This document shows positions 52,793 to 61,592 of a DNA stretch of 64,000 bases, piece by piece. This DNA comes from Methanolobus tindarius DSM 2278 (GTDB taxonomy: Archaea > Halobacteriota > Methanosarcinia > Methanosarcinales > Methanosarcinaceae), in NCBI RefSeq assembly GCF_000504205.1, contig NZ_AZAJ01000001.1, forward strand, positions 1,214,879-1,278,878, written 5' to 3'. Position 1 is the first letter of the stretch, and each line of letters starts with the position of its first letter. A program made the position numbers and the translations under genes. A model generated the notes under the pieces. The model did no database searches. It saw only the letters and a list, made by a program, of their open reading frames with translations, and was not told the origin of the DNA.

Positions 52793-53914
52793 AGTCTTAC
52801 CTTTCTTCAATTTTCTTTGTTTATAGATACCATTGATTATAAAAGGAATTAGCAATAGTGCAAACGCTGTTTTTACCATTGGATCCAGCACTTCACTTGC
52901 ATTTCCCACAATAGATGAAGCTTCAATGCCCAGTCTGAAATAAATCATGTCAAGCAGCAATCCAAAAGCCAGTGAACATACTGCAATCATTGAAAGATAC
53001 AATGCTGCACTTCTTTTGCCCAGGAATCTTGTTACCATAGTAATTGTGGCTGCATTTGTTGCCGGACCAGCCAGCAGGAATACAAATGCTGTGCCTGGAC
53101 TCATTCCTTTTGAAACAAGGGCAGCAGCAAGCGGAGTTGAAGCCGTTGCACAAATGTAAAGTGGAATTCCTATTACCAGCATGAGAATCATAGAGAAAAC
53201 TCCACCTCCAAGATAATCACCTACCATTTCATCCGGGATTGCAAAGGATATAATCCCGGCAATCAGGATACCTACCATAAGCCAACCTGAAATATCACCA
53301 AGAAGCTCTATAAAGGAATATTTCAGAGCTTTTTTTATTTTGATAAGAATGGAAGCATTTTCATCAATATCTGTTTCAGAGTGGCATGAACATGATGAAT
53401 CACTGCATGCAGGAGCCTGCATCAAAGCAATTGAACCGTTTTCCGATGACAAGAGAGATTTCTTTGACTCCCTTTTCTCACCAATTATGTTTTCTGCAAG
53501 TCCTGTAAACAATGCCGTTGTCATACTGGCAATTGGACGGAAAACTGTCATAATGGGATCAAGAAGAGCGTATGTAATGGCAATCGAATCAACACCTGTT
53601 TCAGGAGTTGATATGAGAAAGGAAAGAGTTGCTCCTTTTGTTGCACCCCTGTTCTTTAGTGAAAGTGCGGTTGGAACTACACCACATGAACAAAGCGGTA
53701 GTGGAATACCAATAATTGAAGCATTCAAAGCCGATCTGAACTTACCTGCGGATTTACCAAGATATTTGAGGATTTTCTCATCGGAAACAAGCGCATGCAG
53801 TAGTCCTGCAACTACAAATCCAAGGAAAAGGTACGGTGCAGCCTCTTCAAACAGACCCCATGACTCTGACAGAATTCCCAGCACAACAGAGAAAATAAAA
53901 TCGATAAACGTCAT
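52775..53914 (-). CDS. SO_0444/ArsP-type metal efflux permease
   Basis: The 379-residue permease has two related halves of membrane helices with LPLCSCGVVPTAL and STPETGVDS in the first and CATASTPLAAALVSKG and FLLAGPATNAATI in the second, typical of DUF318 permeases. A Cys/His-rich cytoplasmic loop (CSDSSCSCHSE) may bind metal. It starts four bases inside the upstream ArsR gene, so the pair is a metal or metalloid resistance operon. Confidence 0.85.
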   Translation of the reverse strand: MTFIDFIFSVVLGILSESWGLFEEAAPYLFLGFVVAGLLHALVSDEKILKYLGKSAGKFRSALNASIIGIPLPLCSCGVVPTALSLKNRGATKGATLSFLISTPETGVDSIAITYALLDPIMTVFRPIASMTTALFTGLAENIIGEKRESKKSLLSSENGSIALMQAPACSDSSCSCHSETDIDENASILIKIKKALKYSFIELLGDISGWLMVGILIAGIISFAIPDEMVGDYLGGGVFSMILMLVIGIPLYICATASTPLAAALVSKGMSPGTAFVFLLAGPATNAATITMVTRFLGKRSAALYLSMIAVCSLAFGLLLDMIYFRLGIEASSIVGNASEVLDPMVKTAFALLLIPFIINGIYKQRKLKKGKTSSSTM

Positions 53915-54264
53915 TTTTTAACCTCCTCAACGTGTTCCCGACACATGGATACCAGTAATTCAACATGCTGATCCGCAAGATAATAAACAGCAAACCGGCC
54001 TTCTTTCCTGACCCTTACAAGATCAAGCTGCCTCAGGTTTTTCAGACTATGGGATATTGCAGACTGGGTGAGTCCCAGAGAATCCTCAATTGCTTTTACA
54101 CAAAGGTCACCCTGCAACAGAAGAAAAAGTATCTTCAGGCGGGTTGTGCATTGGAGTGCATTGAATATTTTGCACATTGAATAAATGGAATCTTCTGAAG
54201 GAAGGTGCCTGACTCTGTCGTCAAGGCAAGTTGAATCTGCACAAACATGTTCTGAATTGTCCAT
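53911..54264 (-). CDS. ArsR-family metal-sensing repressor
   Basis: The 117-residue protein is an ArsR winged helix: FNALQCTTRLKILFLLLQGDLCVKAIEDSLGLTQSAISHSLKNLR, with wing RVRKEGRFAVYYLAD. Cysteines near the N-terminus (HVCADSTC) and in DLCV are candidate ligands for soft metals or As(III). Two in-frame ATGs exist (54270, 54264); the first overlaps the operator palindrome. It is the first gene of an operon with the efflux permease. Confidence 0.9.
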   Translation of the reverse strand: MDNSEHVCADSTCLDDRVRHLPSEDSIYSMCKIFNALQCTTRLKILFLLLQGDLCVKAIEDSLGLTQSAISHSLKNLRQLDLVRVRKEGRFAVYYLADQHVELLVSMCREHVEEVKK

Positions 54265-54268
54265 GAAC

Positions 54269-54288
54269 ATATGAACACATGTTCATAT
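54269..54288. promoter_or_regulatory. Perfect 20-bp operator palindrome at the ArsR gene
   Basis: ATATGAAC-ACAT-GTTCATAT, with perfect 8-bp arms, lies at the start codon of the ArsR gene. It resembles known ArsR-family operators (TGAA...TTCA inside AT-rich arms), implying autorepression. Confidence 0.8.
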
Positions 54289-54305
54289 ATCAATGTGACC
54301 CTTTT

Positions 54306-55076
54306 TCAAATACAAATAAAAAATAACAGGACGAGATAGAAAATAAACAATACATAATCCATAAAACTGAATTTCAGAACATACATGGAACTGCGTGAAA
54401 CACCGGTATAACATCTGCTTTCCATGGCAAGAGCAACTTCATCAACAGACCTTAAAGACATCTTCACAAGCGGAACGGTCAGAGACATGATGGCTTTTAC
54501 AGGTTCCCTTTTTATATCCAATCCACGTGAGATTTGAGCGTCCCTGAGATCCCTGAAACTATCAAACAACATTGGTACAAAATAAAGAGATAGTGACATC
54601 ATCATTGCAAGGTCATGAGAGGATATTCCCATGTATTTTAATGGCAAAGGCCTGAGAAGCCTTTCAACACCTGCAGTAATTCCGGCAGGTGAAGTAGTGG
54701 CTGTTACCAGAGCGGCAAAAAGGATCAGGAAAATAAATCTCAAAGAAAGGATGCTTCCATGGAGAAATCCTTCGTAACTGCCTTTCAGCAATCCGAATTC
54801 AAAAACAGGTGTTCCTTCTGTGAATAGAACCTGCATGAGAAATATGAATGAGAAAAAAGGAATCATTGGACGCACAGACCTTACGAAATGAATGACAGGA
54901 AGCTGACAAGCAACTATGATTGTTACAAAAATAACAGCCAGCAATGCCATTATTTCAACGGATGATACTCTGAGAATACAAAAACTAATGGCCATCAGTC
55001 CTACTATCTTTGTCCTCGGGTCAAGCCCATGAAGGAAAGATTTGCCCGGCACGTAAGAGAGAAAAAGATCATTCAT
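54306..55076 (-). CDS. ecfT: ECF transporter transmembrane subunit EcfT
   Basis: The 256-residue protein has about five or six membrane helices and the coupling segment RDAQISRGLDIKR (about residues 180-192), like the A-R-G signature that contacts the ATPases. It energises BioY encoded upstream. GAGGTG places the start at the ATG at 55076, overlapping the end of the second ATPase gene. Confidence 0.9.
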   Translation of the reverse strand: MNDLFLSYVPGKSFLHGLDPRTKIVGLMAISFCILRVSSVEIMALLAVIFVTIIVACQLPVIHFVRSVRPMIPFFSFIFLMQVLFTEGTPVFEFGLLKGSYEGFLHGSILSLRFIFLILFAALVTATTSPAGITAGVERLLRPLPLKYMGISSHDLAMMMSLSLYFVPMLFDSFRDLRDAQISRGLDIKREPVKAIMSLTVPLVKMSLRSVDEVALAMESRCYTGVSRSSMYVLKFSFMDYVLFIFYLVLLFFICI

Positions 55077-55902
55077 TCTCATGCACCTCTTTTAATTTGA
55101 AAAACCTTATAATCTCATTGAAAGCATCATCTACAGAACAAATATTATTGGTTACATCAAACCCGCATTCCTGTAATTCTTTCATCAGGGAGCTTATATC
55201 AGGAATAGGAAAAGACACTGACTTCAGGTAATCCTCAGGTCTTCCGCAAAAGTCAACGCAGCCGTCATTTAGAAGAAGTACCTTATCAGCAAATGGAAGA
55301 AAATGGTCTACCTGATGCGATACTACAATTACTGAGATTCCTGAACTATGAAGCTTTTTAAGAGTTGAGAAAAGAGATGATCTGTTATCAGGATCAAGAC
55401 CTGATGTAGGTTCATCAAGAACAAGATATTCAGGCCTCATGGAAAGAACACCTGCAAGAGCGACAAGACGCATTTGGCCACCACTAAGGGAAAATGGTGA
55501 AAGGTCCTTGATATCCAGACTGAGACCTGCAAGGATGAGAGATTCATTTACACGTTCTTTAAGCTCATCACCTTTCAGACCAAAATTTGAAGGTCCGAAA
55601 GAAACATCTTCAAAGACGGTTTTTCCAAAAAGCTGCCTTTGTGGATACTGCATTAACAGGCCAATTTTTGAACGCAGCTTTTTATTTGTAGAATCAAGCC
55701 CGTTTATTTTTACAGAACCGGCTTGTGGTTTTACCAACCCGTTTAAATGACGGATAAGAGTTGATTTTCCTGAACCTACCTCTCCGGTAATAAGGATAAA
55801 CTCACCCTTTTCAATAGAGAAACTTACCTTATCAAGAGCCTTTTTTTCAAGGGATGTACCTTTGTTATAGAAAAAACTGACATCCTTCACTTCAATCGAC
55901 AT
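55069..55902 (-). CDS. ecfA: ECF transporter ATPase EcfA (second)
   Basis: The 277-residue ABC ATPase has Walker A GEVGSGKST (about 41-49), signature LSGGQMR, Walker B YLVLDEPTSGLDP and the SHQVDH switch. It pairs with the ATPase encoded upstream to power biotin uptake. GGGAGGC precedes the ATG. The gene overlaps both neighbours. Confidence 0.92.
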   Translation of the reverse strand: MSIEVKDVSFFYNKGTSLEKKALDKVSFSIEKGEFILITGEVGSGKSTLIRHLNGLVKPQAGSVKINGLDSTNKKLRSKIGLLMQYPQRQLFGKTVFEDVSFGPSNFGLKGDELKERVNESLILAGLSLDIKDLSPFSLSGGQMRLVALAGVLSMRPEYLVLDEPTSGLDPDNRSSLFSTLKKLHSSGISVIVVSHQVDHFLPFADKVLLLNDGCVDFCGRPEDYLKSVSFPIPDISSLMKELQECGFDVTNNICSVDDAFNEIIRFFKLKEVHENE

Positions 55903-56702
55903 AAAGCCTCCCGAAGTTCATCTTTTGATAAAGGTAAAAAGGAAGGAGGAATTATTCCGGCATCAAGGAGCTTTTTTGATAATTCAATAATTGGAGGAGC
56001 ATCAAAACCAAAACTGCCAGAACTTATCTTCGCGATAATCTCCCGTGGATTTCCATTCTGGATTATGTGACCATTTTCCATTAGCAACAGCCTGTCTGCA
56101 AGGACAAGTTCCTCAACAAGATGAGTCACATAGATTATAGTAGAACCTGCTTCATGCAACTGTTTTAACAAGAAAAGTATGTCTTTTTTGGATTTAGAAT
56201 CAAGCATGGAGGTCACTTCATCAAAAAGTATTACCTCCGGCTCCATTGCAAGAATTGAAGCAAGAGCAACTTTCTGTTTCTGACCGCCACTGAGAGTCCT
56301 GGGAGTTTTGTGCCTATATGCTGACATCCCAACAGATTCAAGTGCTGTGGATACACGTCTTTTGATCTCAGAAGATGGAAGACTAAGGTTTTCAGGACCG
56401 AATGCGATATCATCCTCAACTGTCATTCCAATGAATTGGGATTGAGGATCCTGAAATACCATTGCTGCTATCCTGCGAATATCCTGAAGTTTTGACTTAT
56501 CTGAAGTATCCATTTCTTTTACTGACACGGAACCTTCGGTAGGTAGTAAAAGTCCGTTAATATGTCTCAACAGGGTTGATTTACCACAACCATTCTTTCC
56601 GGCAATGGCTACAAATTCACCTTTGCGGATGTTCAGAGTTATAGAATCAAGGGCCAGTGTGCCACTTGGGTACCGATAACTCAGGTTTTCTATTTGAATC
56701 AT
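55887..56702 (-). CDS. ecfA: ECF transporter ATPase EcfA (first)
   Basis: The 271-residue ABC ATPase has Walker A GKNGCGKST, signature LSGGQKQKVALAS and Walker B VILFDEVTSMLD, in which the residue after Glu is Val where Pro is usual, a variation seen in EcfA proteins. It overlaps the bioY stop by the ATG at 56702. Together with the downstream ATPase it forms the heterodimeric energy module. Confidence 0.92.
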   Translation of the reverse strand: MIQIENLSYRYPSGTLALDSITLNIRKGEFVAIAGKNGCGKSTLLRHINGLLLPTEGSVSVKEMDTSDKSKLQDIRRIAAMVFQDPQSQFIGMTVEDDIAFGPENLSLPSSEIKRRVSTALESVGMSAYRHKTPRTLSGGQKQKVALASILAMEPEVILFDEVTSMLDSKSKKDILFLLKQLHEAGSTIIYVTHLVEELVLADRLLLMENGHIIQNGNPREIIAKISSGSFGFDAPPIIELSKKLLDAGIIPPSFLPLSKDELREALCRLK

Positions 56703-56703
56703 G

Positions 56704-57258
56704 CTACTTGTCAAGTGAATATCCGGAGGAAATTACTGCAGCGGCAATAAGTTTCAAAACCGCACCGGGTAAATATGGCACCATTCCAAGAGCTATTGCC
56801 TGTGTGAGACTCAGGTCTGCAACATTCATAAGCTGAAGTATTCCGAAAACATAGATAACCAGAAGTCCTGATAACATAATAGCAATGTTCAGACCTATAT
56901 TTTTTGTTCCTAAGCGGTCGGACAGATAGCCTATGATAAAAGCCCCAAACATGAACCCAATAAGAAAACCACCTGTTGGACCAAAGATCATACCCAGACC
57001 TGAACTACCACCGGAAAATACAGGCAGACCTGCAATTCCAAGAAGCAGATACACAAGCACACTGATTGTTCCCCATCTGGCGCCTAATATAGCACCTGTC
57101 AGTAATACGAAAAAAGTCTGCAATGTAATTGGGACGGGACTTATGGGCACAGGTATCTCAATATATGCACCCACAGCCATCAAAGCAGCAAAAAGAGAGG
57201 CAAAAACCATTTTTTTGATGTTGTGACTGTCATTATAGTGGAAATGATTTTCTTCCAT
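56704..57258 (-). CDS. bioY: Biotin transporter substrate-binding subunit BioY
   Basis: The 184-residue protein has six helices with the BioY signatures IEIPVPISPVPITLQTFFVLLTGA and GLPVFSGGSSG...GPTGGFLIGF. It binds biotin in the membrane. The four-gene unit bioY-ecfA-ecfA-ecfT shows a dedicated rather than shared ECF module. GGTGGT supports the ATG at 57258. Confidence 0.95.
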   Translation of the reverse strand: MEENHFHYNDSHNIKKMVFASLFAALMAVGAYIEIPVPISPVPITLQTFFVLLTGAILGARWGTISVLVYLLLGIAGLPVFSGGSSGLGMIFGPTGGFLIGFMFGAFIIGYLSDRLGTKNIGLNIAIMLSGLLVIYVFGILQLMNVADLSLTQAIALGMVPYLPGAVLKLIAAAVISSGYSLDK

Positions 57259-57384
57259 ATGTACCACCATTCGCTTTTAATATATATTGTTAACTACTGG
57301 AAGAGCCCTTTGGTTTACAATAAATAATAATCTTATATGAAATGGTAAGCAAGCGAAAGAAAATAAGAGCAAAAATAGAATTGC

Positions 57385-57405
57385 TGTGCAGGAAAAGCCT
57401 GCACA
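57385..57405 (-). terminator. Thermosome gene terminator
   Basis: An 8-bp perfect stem (TGTGCAGG/CCTGCACA) with a 5-base loop starts nine bases after the thermosome stop and is followed on the minus strand by a T-rich stretch. Confidence 0.7.
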
Positions 57406-57413
57406 AAAAAGAT

Positions 57414-59027
57414 TTACATATCCATATCAGGCTGTGGCATACCTGGTGGCATTGCGCCGCCTCTGCCGGTTGCAGCCACAACATCGTCGATCCTGAGGAT
57501 CATTACTGTTGCTTCTGTTGCTGCATTAATTGCCTGGGTCTTAATTCTGAGTGGCTCAAGGACATTGTTCTCATACATGTCTACAACCTTTCCGGTGTAA
57601 ACATCAAGACCCATGTTCTTGTTACCCTGCTCGTGCTGTGCACGGAGGTCAATAAGCTTGTCTATTGGGTCAAGACCTGCATTTTCTGCAAGAGTCTGTG
57701 GGATGATCTCAAGTGCTTCAGCAAACTTACCGACTGCAAGCTGCTCTCTGCCCTTAAGTGTTGCTGCATAATCCCTGAGTCTGAGTGCAAGCTCGATTTC
57801 AGGTGATCCGCCACCAGCTACAATCTTTTTATCTTCCAGTGCTACACCGATAACACAGAGTGCATCGTTAAGTGCACGTTTAAGACTGTCTACAATGTGT
57901 GTTGTACCACCGTGGAGAATGAGTGAAGCGGTCTTGACTTCCTTGCATCCAAGCAGGAATGTCATCTTTGAGCCGTGGATTTCACGCTCTTCTACAACTT
58001 CAGCTGCACCGAGGTCTTCTGTCCTGATATCAGTTACATCCTGGAACAGGGTTGCACCGGTTGCTTTTGACAGCTTCTTGAGGTCACTCTTTGTGATCCT
58101 TCTGCATGCGTAGATACCAGCCTTCTCAAGGTAGTACTGTGCAAGGTCATCGATACCTTTCTGACAGAATACTACATTTGCACCGCTTGCAACTATTTTG
58201 TCGACCATTTCCTTGACCATCTTTTCTTCCTGCTCAACAAAAAGGTTCATCTGATCAGGTGAGGTAATCTTAATCTCTGCACTCTTTTCTATCTTCTGGA
58301 ATTCAATAGCAAAGCTTGCAAGGAGAATCTTTGCATCCTCGATCTTCTTTGGCATGTTTGGCCTTACTCTTTCCTTGTCAATCACAAGACCTGTGACAAG
58401 TTCTGTGTCAAGAATACTGCCACCATCACGCTTTTCGATTGTGATATCGTCAACATCTACCTTGATACCTTCTTCTGTTTCTTCAACAACTGAAAGTACC
58501 GCATCAAGAGCTTTCTCTGCAAGGAAGTCTTTGTATTCACCTGCTGCTTTTCCTGTGAGAGCTGTCTTTGCCAGTTTCATCAGGGTTTCCCTGTCATCTG
58601 TGGAAACGTCGATTGTGATGGTCTTCAGGATCTCAACAGCCTTTTCTGCTGCATGTCTGTATCCTGCTGAGATGATTGTTGGGTGAACACCTTTATCCAT
58701 AAGCTCTTCTGCCTTTGTAAGAAGTTCTCCCGTAAGTACCGCTGCGGTTGTTGTACCGTCACCGACCTCATCATCCTGTGTCTTTGAAACCTCAACTACC
58801 ATTTTTGCAGCTGGGTGTTCAATATCCATTTCCTTGAGAATTGTAGCACCATCGTTTGTGATGACGATATCTCCAAGTCCGTCAACAAGCATCTTGTCCA
58901 TTCCTTTTGGACCAAGTGTTGTCCTGACTGCTTTTGCAACTGCTTTTCCTGCAAGGATGTTAATGCTCTGTGCATCCCTTGCACGGGACTTGTTTCTGTT
59001 CCCTAAAGCGTAAGACTGTCCTGCCAA
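57414..59027 (-). CDS. thsA: Thermosome (group II chaperonin) subunit
   Basis: The 537-residue protein has the chaperonin signatures [32 protein letters not shown] and ends in a Gly/Met tail ([15 protein letters not shown]). It folds proteins in the cytoplasm in an eight-subunit double ring. The start is TTG at 59027, with an ideal TTAGGAGGT upstream; an ATT or later Met does not fit the family start MAGQ. Single gene with its own strong promoter. Which of several paralogues it is cannot be told from this window. Confidence 0.97.
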   Translation of the reverse strand: MAGQSYALGNRNKSRARDAQSINILAGKAVAKAVRTTLGPKGMDKMLVDGLGDIVITNDGATILKEMDIEHPAAKMVVEVSKTQDDEVGDGTTTAAVLTGELLTKAEELMDKGVHPTIISAGYRHAAEKAVEILKTITIDVSTDDRETLMKLAKTALTGKAAGEYKDFLAEKALDAVLSVVEETEEGIKVDVDDITIEKRDGGSILDTELVTGLVIDKERVRPNMPKKIEDAKILLASFAIEFQKIEKSAEIKITSPDQMNLFVEQEEKMVKEMVDKIVASGANVVFCQKGIDDLAQYYLEKAGIYACRRITKSDLKKLSKATGATLFQDVTDIRTEDLGAAEVVEEREIHGSKMTFLLGCKEVKTASLILHGGTTHIVDSLKRALNDALCVIGVALEDKKIVAGGGSPEIELALRLRDYAATLKGREQLAVGKFAEALEIIPQTLAENAGLDPIDKLIDLRAQHEQGNKNMGLDVYTGKVVDMYENNVLEPLRIKTQAINAATEATVMILRIDDVVAATGRGGAMPPGMPQPDMDM

Positions 59028-59128
59028 TTTTTAACCTCCTAATAATCATAACGTTCTGTAAGTTAGAAGTAAACATTAGTTTGATTTTAGTACTCTCTAT
59101 GGTACTGCTCAATCTAAATGCAGGCAGT

Positions 59129-59138
59129 TCTATATAAA
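59129..59138 (-). promoter_or_regulatory. TATA box of the thermosome gene
   Basis: TTTATATAGA on the minus strand, preceded by a purine-poor TTAGC element, 102 bases before the start codon. This leaves a leader of about 75 bases, consistent with a regulated highly expressed gene. Confidence 0.55.
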
Positions 59139-59236
59139 GCTAACTGCTTGATTTTTGACTTTCAACACAAAAATAAGAATACAAATAAAGACAGGCTTAT
59201 CTATAAATTTAATAATATCAAATAAAAGAAGAGAGA

Positions 59237-59653
59237 TTATTTTCTCCCATAAATCTTGTTTAAATGTGCAAGCAGCATATAATAGAAATGATTCTTGTAA
59301 ATAATTTCATCGGGTATATCAAAGATTGCCATTCCACCTGCATTCCACGAGACTGTCGTTACAATTTTTCTTTTTTCCATTTCATCCATTACCTGTTTTA
59401 GCAATGATAAATCATCAACTGTTTGCCGCCAGTCGCCTGCATGAACATCCGATGATGCGGAATTTTTTGCAAGTTCCAGTTGCTGGAAAAAGAACATGTA
59501 AACCTGAAAGAGATGAATATCATCCTTAGAAAGCTCAATTAGTCCATTTTTTGCGTCCTGCCGTAATACTTTAAGAATTAACGGAATGTCAGAGGATTGA
59601 AGAATATTCTTTTCTATTTTTTCAAAATATATGTTGATCTCCTGCATACTCAT
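59237..59653 (-). CDS. Hypothetical 138-residue protein
   Basis: The largely helical protein has FQVYMFFFQQLELAK in the centre and a short GGMAIFDIPDEIIYKNHFYYML segment near the end. GGGTGTGA supports the ATG at 59653, and a 5-bp stem CCGGG/CCCGG lies just upstream (59664-59680). No family recognised; it stands between the thermosome and asd. Confidence 0.65.
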   Translation of the reverse strand: MSMQEINIYFEKIEKNILQSSDIPLILKVLRQDAKNGLIELSKDDIHLFQVYMFFFQQLELAKNSASSDVHAGDWRQTVDDLSLLKQVMDEMEKRKIVTTVSWNAGGMAIFDIPDEIIYKNHFYYMLLAHLNKIYGRK

Positions 59654-59739
59654 ATTTTCACACCCGGGAAATAAACCCGGTTAAAAGATGAGCTAAATAC
59701 AAATAAGAATTGCCCACATCCAATAATAAAAAAGTGAAA

Positions 59740-59757
59740 CGATGCAAAAATGCATCG
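59740..59757 (-). terminator. Terminator after asd
   Basis: A perfect 7-bp stem (CGATGCA/TGCATCG, 4-base loop) begins 28 bases after the asd stop and is followed on the minus strand by a T-run. Confidence 0.7.
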
Positions 59758-59784
59758 CTAAATAATCTAAATAACTTATGAAAT

Positions 59785-60777
59785 TCAGAGTTTCTCGGCA
59801 ATCTGCACTGCATTGAGTGCTGCACCCTTAAGAATCTGGTCACCACACACGAAAAATTCAAGACCATGGTCACCAAACACAAGGTTCTGCCTGATTCTGC
59901 CAACTTCCACATCATATTTCTTTGTAGCAGTTATTGGCATTGGATAAACATTGTTAGCAATATCTTCCTTAAGTTCAACGCCTTCAACTGAACTTAACAG
60001 TTTCTTTGCATCATCAGGGTTTACAGGCTTTTCAGTTTCAATTACAATGCTTTCAGCATGCACCCTCATGGTTGGAATTCTTACACATGTGCAGCTTATT
60101 GGCATTTCAGGTTCAGAGAAAATCTTCCTTGTTTCCCAGACGACCTTCATTTCCTCACGGGTGTAGTCATTCTCCTGGAAACTGTCAATATGTGGAATTG
60201 CATTGAATGCAATAGGATAAGCGAATACCTTGTTGCCGACTTCTTTACCTTCAAGGTAATTGCGGGTTTCTTCAGTAAGTTCACTCATACCAGCGGCACC
60301 AGCTCCACTTGTAGCCTGATAAGTACTGATAAGAACCTTTTTTACACCGTACGCTTTGTGAAGTTCATAGAGAGGGATTGCTGCAATTGCTGTTGTACAA
60401 TTCGGGTTTGCAATAAGTTTTGAATCTCCGATTGCATCTGCATTAATCTCAGGAACCACCAGAGGAACTTTGTCGTCGTACCTGAAAGCACTGCTGTTAT
60501 CAATAACATAGCACCCTGCACTGGTTGCCTTTTCAGCATTTTCTTTGCTCCATCCACCACTGATTGCGAAAAATGCAATGTCCATTTCGGAGTAATCTGC
60601 CTCATCGGCATTTTCAATGGTAATCTCACCGAATGGAGTTTCCATGACTTTGCCAGCACTTCTTACCGAGGCAAAGAGCCTTAATTTTTCAACCGGGAAA
60701 TTCCTGTCGTTCAATACCTCAATAATTTCTCTACCTACTGCACCGGTAGCACCCATAATTCCTACTTTGTAAGTCAT
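59785..60777 (-). CDS. asd: Aspartate-semialdehyde dehydrogenase
   Basis: The 330-residue enzyme has the NADP-binding loop GIMGATGAVGREI, active-site Cys in NPNCTTAIAAIP (about residue 126) and the substrate-site segment SGAGAAGMSEL. It makes aspartate semialdehyde from aspartyl phosphate for lysine, threonine and methionine synthesis. Length is normal. It is transcribed alone here. Confidence 0.95.
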   Translation of the reverse strand: MTYKVGIMGATGAVGREIIEVLNDRNFPVEKLRLFASVRSAGKVMETPFGEITIENADEADYSEMDIAFFAISGGWSKENAEKATSAGCYVIDNSSAFRYDDKVPLVVPEINADAIGDSKLIANPNCTTAIAAIPLYELHKAYGVKKVLISTYQATSGAGAAGMSELTEETRNYLEGKEVGNKVFAYPIAFNAIPHIDSFQENDYTREEMKVVWETRKIFSEPEMPISCTCVRIPTMRVHAESIVIETEKPVNPDDAKKLLSSVEGVELKEDIANNVYPMPITATKKYDVEVGRIRQNLVFGDHGLEFFVCGDQILKGAALNAVQIAEKL

Positions 60778-61094
60778 AATAATATCATCCGTCAGATTGC
60801 AGGGATTTACTGTAAAACCAATTAGCTAAATAAGTTTCTGATTTACTTGCATCGTTACTGCAAATCGGCTTTTTTCTGACACTATCATATATATTGAGTA
60901 ATATGAAGATTGTCCTTGTTTATATTTAGAAGGCTTTACAGGTTTTAAGATTAAAACTAATATTTAAACCGAAAAAACAGGAAAAGAAGGGCAGAAAAAC
61001 TAAAATAAGCACAAAGCCAGCATTTTCCTGTAACAGTAGATAGCTATTGCTTTGTTAAAGGGCGATAACGCCTGTAATGGACATTATTAATGAT
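60778..61094. other. Intergenic region upstream of asd
   Basis: No gene is seen. On the minus strand TCATATATATT near 60885 is TATA-like for asd. A GGCG/CGCC mini-hairpin (61063-61074) may end the small gene that follows. Confidence 0.4.
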
Positions 61095-61250
61095 TCAATA
61101 AGAAACCAGGGTCTGTATGCAGGCTGTTTTTACGAAATTTATCATGTGGCATCTGAGTTCAAATTCCTGTTCGGAAAGATCATCTGTCTCCATATATCTG
61201 CAGAACATTTCCCTGAACTCATCAAACTTTTCTTCATCTTGTTTCTTCAT
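61095..61250 (-). CDS. Small 51-residue protein
   Basis: An ATG at 61250 with GAGGGGAA six bases upstream opens a 51-codon frame: charged, starting MKKQDEEKFDEFREMF, with three Cys (residues 17, 34, 44) and an amphipathic second half. The strong ribosome binding site and composition favour a real gene over the opposite-strand frame at 61077-61277. No family recognised. Confidence 0.6.
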   Translation of the reverse strand: MKKQDEEKFDEFREMFCRYMETDDLSEQEFELRCHMINFVKTACIQTLVSY

Positions 61251-61374
61251 AAATTCCCCTCGAATTTACGTTCATAGAGCAATTCTTAATAATTAAGATT
61301 TATCTATATTCATTATATAAAAATATTCTGATGCGGGTTTCTATATAGGCATATAGAAATACTGGAGAAAAAAA

Positions 61375-61437
61375 ATGAAAAAAGCAGAGTTTCAGGTGAT
61401 TTTACTCTCCGCCCAAGGGCACAGTTTTTTGAAATAA
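61375..61437 (+). CDS. Possible 20-residue leader peptide
   Basis: ATG at 61375 preceded by GGAG at eight bases and by a TATA-like TTCTATATAGG; the frame (MKKAEFQVILLSAQGHSFLK) stops at 61437. It could be a leader or microprotein, but length alone proves nothing. Confidence 0.22.
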   Translation: MKKAEFQVILLSAQGHSFLK

Positions 61438-61560
61438 ACATATTGCCACAAATCAAATTCTGATTGGACTAAGAACATTCTATTCCAAAAATCATCATTT
61501 AGAGAAATATCCGACCGACTTTATTAAAAATTTATAAATAGCTTGTTTTTCAAGGGATAC

Positions 61561-61580
61561 ATGGTAGTATATACTATCAT
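61561..61580. promoter_or_regulatory. 20-bp palindrome upstream of the SdrD-like gene
   Basis: ATGGTAGTAT-ATACTATCAT pairs at nine of ten positions and contains a perfect TAGTATATACTA. It lies 12 bases before the start codon, a position suitable for a repressor operator or an RNA hairpin controlling translation. Confidence 0.55.
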
Positions 61581-61592
61581 GGTGGTTAAAAT

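Larger units (their letters stand above)
61251..61592. other. Intergenic region upstream of the SdrD-like gene
   Basis: A 342-bp stretch with TATA-like TTCTATATAGGC near 61340, a possible 20-codon frame at 61375 and, close to the next gene, a long palindrome. No larger gene is seen. Confidence 0.45.

Noticed and set aside
57283-57302. Biotin repressor operator before bioY (TTGTTAAC)
   Set aside because: Only one half-site is visible, without the inverted partner at a suitable distance.
61077-61277. Plus-strand frame of 66 codons
   Set aside because: It opposes the 51-residue gene with a strong ribosome binding site and has none of its own.
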